Shown here piece by piece: positions 59,651 to 64,000 of a DNA stretch of 64,000 nucleotides. Source of the stretch: Spinellus fusiger (lineage: Eukaryota > Mucoromycota > Mucoromycetes > Mucorales > Phycomycetaceae). The translations under genes were made by a program, and so were the position numbers. The notes beneath the pieces were generated by a model, which was not told the DNA's origin, did no database searches, and saw only the letters and a list, made by a program, of their open reading frames with translations. Every line of letters starts with the position of its first letter. Position 1 is the first letter of the stretch. The stretch covers positions 186,001 to 250,000 of the forward strand of contig JALLLS010000025.1 in assembly GCA_025094145.1 (NCBI GenBank). The letters are read 5' to 3'.

Positions 59651-60657
59651 TAAAATGGCGCATGTGGTACTTATGGGTGTGTGTATGATGGATAGATAGG
59701 TAGAGTAATAGAGTAAGAAAAGGGTTCAGAATAGAAATTGGAGGTAGGGTTTGTGAACAAATAAAAAGGGTAGGGGAATAGTCTGTTCAATTGAATAGAC
59801 TATGAAAACAAATAAGAATGATACTTTGCAACACAATGGTGAAGCAAAAGGAAACAGATAAAAGAGGAAAAACAGTACATGCAGGTACAAAATAACAGAA
59901 TGCAATCAATACTTTGCTAAGAATTAATTTGTAAATAACAATGATACTTCACAAGAAAACACAGTAGCACTGCCCACAACTTGTATCAGAAGATATCAAA
60001 AGAAAATAACAGAAGAATAAAAGATAGTAGAAGATCTTGGAGTAGTATTTGACAATTTATTTCAGTTCTTGGTTAATGGGATATTTATACTAAAGAACTA
60101 AATGTTAAAATAGAGAATGATTTCATAAGAAATCAATCTTAGAGAAAATGAATTAAGACAATTGCATTGTTACTACATTATGGATGAATAATAACTACAA
60201 ATTTAATAAACTATACTAGCATTGTTACAAGAATACATCATAATGATGATTCTTCAGGAGAAAACAAAAAAGAAAAAGAAACTAAAATAGTGCCATTGAG
60301 GTGAACTCATAGTAATGAAGTTATCCACTGCAAAAGCAACTAAAATAGCATAAAGAAATACATCATAGAAAAGAGAAAACAAGTTTAGGTAGAAAACAGA
60401 ATAGTATGAGAAAAAGAGTAAAGAAAGGAAAAGATTGTGGGACAAGAGCACTGATCTCTTTACCATGTACAGAAAATGTCAGAAACATATTGGTTTCCAA
60501 AAGAGGAAGAAAAGAGAAGATCAACACAAAAAGGAAAGAAAGAGAAACAGAACCAAAAAGGAAATAGTTGAGGAACAGAGAAATTTGTAAAGTCAATTCC
60601 CTGCACTAAACTTGGCAGTCACTGAGGCAGGCAATCTCACAACACTACATATCAGAA
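59651..60657. other. DNA enclosed by inverted family F LTRs
   Basis: 1007 bp, purine-rich on the plus strand in its second half (GAAAGAAAGAGAAACAGAAC-like). No ORF with retroelement motifs; a normal LTR retrotransposon interior with gag/pol is not present. Confidence 0.5.
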
Positions 60658-60889
60658 TGTTGTTCCCTAATTTGAACAGAATAGTTCTAAGCCCAGAGGT
60701 ATGTGCACAGAGTGGAATAGCTAGTGGTTCTTGGTTTGGACTGAAGCCCACATAGATCAAAGAGGAAGAATAAAAGAGAAGATAGAAGATAATGTTTATT
60801 CATTGAATTCACTTGATTATTTATACTAAATTCTACAGTGTACAATTGCACATACATGTTTTGGCTTTATGTTCTCTTCACAGTAAACA
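60658..60889 (-). mobile_element. LTR-like repeat, family F, right member of an inverted pair
   Basis: Reverse complement of 59418-59650 with few differences. Polarity is minus. Confidence 0.7.
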
Positions 60890-61046
60890 TGTTAAACCAA
60901 GACAATATATTGCATTAGCATTTATCTTATTAATTATATTATATTATCTGTGTGTATCCACACAGGATAATGTGTGTTCCAAAAAGGGAAGACATGTGCA
61001 GCCAATAGTATTACTTTATTTGACAGGGCAGTGTCTAGCACGGACA
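60890..61046. repeat. Repeat segment upstream of tRNA-Leu, inverted copy at 63838-63990
   Basis: GACAATATATTGCATTAGCA, TATCCACACAGGATAATGTG and GCAGCCAATAGTATTACT-type blocks recur inverted at 63838-63990. It contains its own small palindrome (GTGTGTATCCACACAGG). Probably family F interior or LTR extension. Confidence 0.6.
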
Positions 61047-61057
61047 AGAAAATATAT

Positions 61058-61140
61058 GGTAACTTGGCCGAGTTGGTCTAAGGCGCCGCACTCAAGTTGC
61101 GGTCTCGCAAGAGGCGTGAGTTCGAATCTCACAGTTACCA
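61058..61140 (+). tRNA. tRNA-Leu, anticodon CAA, no intron
   Basis: 83 nt. The acceptor stem GGTAACT pairs with AGTTACC (7 of 7), followed by discriminator A at 61140. The D-loop region has GTTGG; the anticodon loop ACTCAAGT gives CAA, decoding UUG. There is a long variable arm typical of Leu (class II), and the T arm has GTGAGTTCGAATCTCAC. The downstream TTTT at 61141 is a pol III terminator. Intact and probably functional. Confidence 0.95.
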
Positions 61141-61170
61141 TTTTACTCATTGAGTATGAATACTTTTCTT

Positions 61171-61678
61171 ACACACCCAAAGATTTTTGGGATATATAAG
61201 GAAATATCCTGAGAATAAAATATCAATATTCTTATGATTGGCTAATGTATTTGAAAAGGCTTTTTTGCTGTCTAAATGGTCAATTTCAAACTCTACTTGC
61301 CTATTCTAGCATTGGCTATTGACTTTGCAATTAAAAAGTATAGAATTGGCTGTATGTTAAATTTGAAAAGGAATTAATCAGACTCAAAATGAGATACTTT
61401 TATTAAAACAATTTTGACATGTCTATTTATACTAAATAGACAGGTGACTGTGTTATTGAGAATAATCTATTACTGTTTTAGGATGCTTGTCAAATAATGG
61501 CCTGTTCAGTAGACTTTAATATGCAGTGTCTTAACTATGAATTACATTGTAGAAAGGAGACAACTTAATAATTGGTCTGTAACTGCTACCATTGTCTTCA
61601 TGATTACAACACTGTAACAACAAGAAATAGAACAAGAATCACCCCAAAATTACAACTCAGTTATTGATATTCCTCTCT
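61171..61678 (-). mobile_element. Remnant of the Fanzor-related TIR element, right end, interrupted by LTR E
   Basis: ACACACCCAAAGATTTTTGG (61171) is the right terminal repeat, and 61171-61354 matches 3044-2865 reversed. The match resumes at 61617-61678 with 2865-2805. The 257-bp LTR E sits between with a 5-bp duplication. The element is cut at 61679 by LTR C. It begins 30 bp after the tRNA-Leu. Confidence 0.75.
61355..61611 (-). mobile_element. Solo LTR, family E, with target duplication
   Basis: 257 bp, TGTTAAATTTGAAAAGG...GATTACAACA, flanked by CTGTA at 61350-61354 and 61612-61616, a clean 5-bp duplication inside the TIR element. Minus polarity by TATA and AATAAA. Confidence 0.92.
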
Positions 61679-61975
61679 TGTTGTCTTTGATCTTAGATAT
61701 CAAAGGAATCTGGCCAGTTAACATGTGGTTAAACTCTGCTCTTTATTCATTCAAATGTACACTTCTTTTATACTTCTTTTCTCTTACTATTCTACTACTA
61801 TAAGATATGATGTCAGGTATACATTTGCTGATATGCTGTAAGAGTGTCAATGACATAATGCTTTGTAGTATTCTGTGTTGCTCATGCATCACTACTACCT
61901 TTTGTCATTTTCCTTTTTAGTTGCTCAGGGACATAAATGACAAAACATCCATTTTTGGAAAGCAGTCTTACAACA
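61679..61975 (-). mobile_element. 3' LTR of a Ty3-type retrotransposon, family C
   Basis: 297 bp, TGTTGTCTTTGATC...TCTTACAACA on the plus strand, immediately followed by a polypurine tract (minus strand GGAGGGGGGTAT, 61976-61988) and then the integrase tail, the expected order at the 3' end of a minus-strand Ty3/gypsy element. Confidence 0.8.
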
Positions 61976-62051
61976 ATACCCCCCCTCCAAATGCTTGATC
62001 ATGCTTGATCATTGTGTTGGCCTGAGCATTGGTACAAGTATGGGAATCCAG

Positions 62052-62487
62052 TCAAGCATAGTGTCTTGCTTTGAGGGGATTATACCAAGTTCTGGTGACT
62101 TCTGAAGACTTCATGGCCTTGAGTCTGTCAGCATGCACCCAGGAGTTGTATGGCTTGCCTTTGAATGTGGTCAGCTTGTATATGTTCATGCTTTTGTTTT
62201 TGTCCACAACAGTATAAGGACCTCTCCAGTTATACTCCAAACCCAAGCATTGTTTGTGGTGTATTAGGACATGGTCTCCAATATTGAAAGTATAGGGCTT
62301 TGCAATGGCATCCCAACATTCTTTATCCCAGTTACTGTTAGCCATAGTTCTTTCATTTGCCTCTTGTTGTGCCTTGAGTAGTCTTTGGTGTGAGGCAGAC
62401 AAGCCAGTGGGTTTGGCTCTTATGGATGTTGGGGTGTCAATAAATGGTCTTAGGACATCCCCTGGTAGACAAGGTTCTTGGCCATAG
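62052..62487 (-). pseudogene. Ty3/gypsy integrase C-terminal fragment
   Basis: The minus-strand frame is open from 62487 to the stop at 62052. It starts with YGQEPCLPGD (integrase core end, Y-G-x-E-P-x-L-P) and continues through a helical linker, DHVLIHHKQC and the GPY/F motif YNWRGPYTVV, then PYNSWVHADRLK. This is the C-terminal domain of a Metaviridae-type (Ty3/gypsy) integrase. It is cut at 62487 by LTR A, so protease, RT and the integrase core are missing. Together with the polypurine tract and LTR C it forms the 3' end of one element. Confidence 0.8.
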
Positions 62488-63063
62488 TGTGATTATTCAG
62501 ACAAGTAGAAAGTAACAAGACTGAACAAAGATAATTTTTATTAAGTGAAGAGTGGTTCATTATTTATACTTTTTGTGGGTGCTTATCCTTCAGTGGCATT
62601 CTACCTTTTGGTAGTTAATGATTAGTCCATGGCATAGCTTATTGATAAATGCAACCATATGGTTGGTGTAGATGATTTATTCTATAGTAGTTTACATAGG
62701 TGTAGCTTTATGGTTGGTGTAGGTGTTCTACCTAATGGTAGACTACATGTTGGAGCCTTATGGTTGGTCCATTGAATAAGCACACCATTATAGAGCCATC
62801 TATTATGTCCACTTTTAATTGCCTTTGATAGGTCTTATTTAATCCACTAAGGATTTATAGATGAAGGCAGCTCATTAAGTGTCCAATAATAATTTGAGCT
62901 TAGAAGGTTGATTTGTAGTTATGACCAATCAGTGAGATGATACAGAGATGTACTATGGTACTTGTGTGCACTCAAGCTTTCATAGAGTATTCTGAATGTC
63001 ACAGCATACTACTCATGTTGACCAATTCATGAAGAATCTTTGGATTGAAGTCAGAACATGACA
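62488..63063 (-). mobile_element. LTR, family A, left member of an inverted pair
   Basis: 576 bp, TGTGATTATTCAGACAAG...AGAACATGACA; reverse complement of 63224-63799 with very few differences. Flanks (CATAG / ATATG) are not a duplication. Confidence 0.8.
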
Positions 63064-63223
63064 ATATGTAAATTAGTATAAATAAGCAACTATTTTGAAT
63101 GAATAAAAAGCATCTTCTATCCTCTCTTTACCTATTCTTTTTTGATCTACGTGGGCTTCAGTCCAGACTTTGTTATCCTCAGTTTCCTCTTATTTCTGTC
63201 TCTACTTTTGGGCTTAGTATTAT
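63064..63223 (+). mobile_element. Family F LTR fragment split by LTR A
   Basis: AATTAGTATAAATAAGC, GAATGAATAAAAAGCATC and TTGATCTACGTGGGCTTCAG match 59470-59640. It continues after LTR A at 63805 (CCTGTCAAAATTCATAACTG). Confidence 0.65.
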
Positions 63224-63799
63224 TGTCATGTTCTGACTTCAATCCAAAGATTCTTCATGAATTGGTCAACATGAGTAGTATGCTGTGACATTCAGAATAC
63301 TCTATGAAAGCTTGAGTGCACACAAGTACCATAGTACATCTCTGTATCATCTCACTGATTGGTCATAACTACAAATCAACCTTCTAAGCTCAAATTATTA
63401 TTGGACACTTAATGAGCTGCCTTCATCTATAAATCCTTAGTGGATTAAATAAGACCTATCAAAGGCAATTAAAAGTGGACATAATAGATGGCTCTATAAT
63501 GGTGTGCTTATTCAATGGACCAACCATAAGGCTCCAACATGTAGTCTACCATTAGGTAGAACACCTACACCAACCATAAAGCTACACCTATGTAAACTAC
63601 TATAGAATAAATCATCTACACCAACCATATGGTTGCATTTATCAATAAGCTATGCCATGGACTAATCATTAACTACCAAAAGGTAGAATGCCACTGAAGG
63701 ATAAGCACCCACAAAAAGTATAAATAATGAACCACTCTTCACTTAATAAAAATTATCTTTGTTCAGTCTTGTTACTTTCTACTTGTCTGAATAATCACA
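63224..63799 (+). mobile_element. Solo LTR, family A, with target duplication
   Basis: 576 bp, TGTCATGTTCTGAC...AATAATCACA, flanked by ATTAT at 63219-63223 and 63800-63804. Plus polarity (AAAGTATAAATAATG then AATAAAAATT). It inserted into a family F LTR. Confidence 0.92.
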
Positions 63800-63804
63800 A
63801 TTAT

Positions 63805-64000
63805 CCTGTCAAAATTCATAACTGAGAAGAATGTCCATGCTAGACACTGTGCTATCAAATAGAGTAATACTATTGGCTGCACATGTCTTCCAAAAAGGGA
63901 AGACACATTATCCTGTGTGGATACACACAGATAGTATAATATAATTAATAAGATAAATGCTAATGCAATATATTGTCTTGGCTTTATGTTCTCTTTACAG
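63805..64000. repeat. Family F continuation and inverted copy of the tRNA-upstream repeat
   Basis: 63838-63990 is the reverse complement of 60890-61035 with small changes; the window ends inside it (CTTTATGTTCTCTTTACAG, compare 60866-60883). Confidence 0.65.

Noticed and set aside
59418..60889. A complete LTR retrotransposon
   Set aside because: The LTRs are inverted, not direct, and the 1-kb interior has no gag or pol motifs.

Overview
The window looks like nuclear DNA of an early-diverging fungus, most likely Mucoromycota (Mucorales-like). It is AT-rich. Genes are split by short introns, mostly about 40-150 nt, with GT..AG ends. Housekeeping proteins are recognisably eukaryotic: dynactin p62, tubulin cofactor C and ribosomal protein eS7. 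A secreted M36 metalloprotease (fungalysin) is a fungal family. The repeat landscape (Tc1/mariner, Ty3-type LTRs, a LINE, Fanzor elements) fits such genomes. No species assignment is possible from sequence alone.

Layout. 1-0.4 kb: the end of a PX-domain gene. 2-3 kb: a terminal-inverted-repeat (TIR) element. 3.6-8.5 kb: convergent dctn4 (+) and tbcc (-). 9-10.9 kb: a Tc1 element carrying extra flank. 11.7-12.5 kb: an unknown gene. 12.9-18.3 kb: Tc1/mariner relics, including an apparently perfect 1.3-kb inverted repeat. 19.4-24.3 kb: a decayed LINE, LTRs and another Tc1. 24.3-28.4 kb: no gene seen. 28.4-30.6 kb: fungalysin. 31.0-33.1 kb: a poly-Q/RRM protein. 33.2-36.4 kb: a Fanzor remnant and a non-autonomous relative. 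36.6-37.2 kb: an unknown protein. 37.2-39.3 kb: a split mariner relic. 40.6-42.1 kb: a small membrane protein gene and rps7. 42.8-46.1 kb: two Tc1 elements. 47.2-50.8 kb: a TIR element with a nearly complete but damaged Fanzor gene. 53.0-53.6 kb: a single-pass membrane protein gene. 53.8-55.7 kb: the second composite Tc1. 57.5-64 kb: LINE 3' end, a nest of LTRs, a Ty3 integrase fragment and an intact tRNA-Leu(CAA).

The most notable theme is a Fanzor-linked DNA transposon family. One Fanzor-bearing copy lies at 47.2-50.8 kb and a second, diverged Fanzor tail at 33.2-33.85 kb. Three Fanzor-less copies (2.0-3.0, 35.1-36.4 and 61.2-61.7 kb) share its left and/or right ends. Both Fanzor genes carry catalytic or reading-frame damage. 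Two other structural findings stand out: the large inverted repeat centred at 16332, and a Tc1 that seems to have carried about 527 bp of adjacent DNA to a second locus by using an alternative outer end.

Host genes are ordinary, independently transcribed eukaryotic genes; I see no cluster of functionally linked host genes. Exon boundaries were chosen by eye from splice signals, reading-frame phase and family resemblance.
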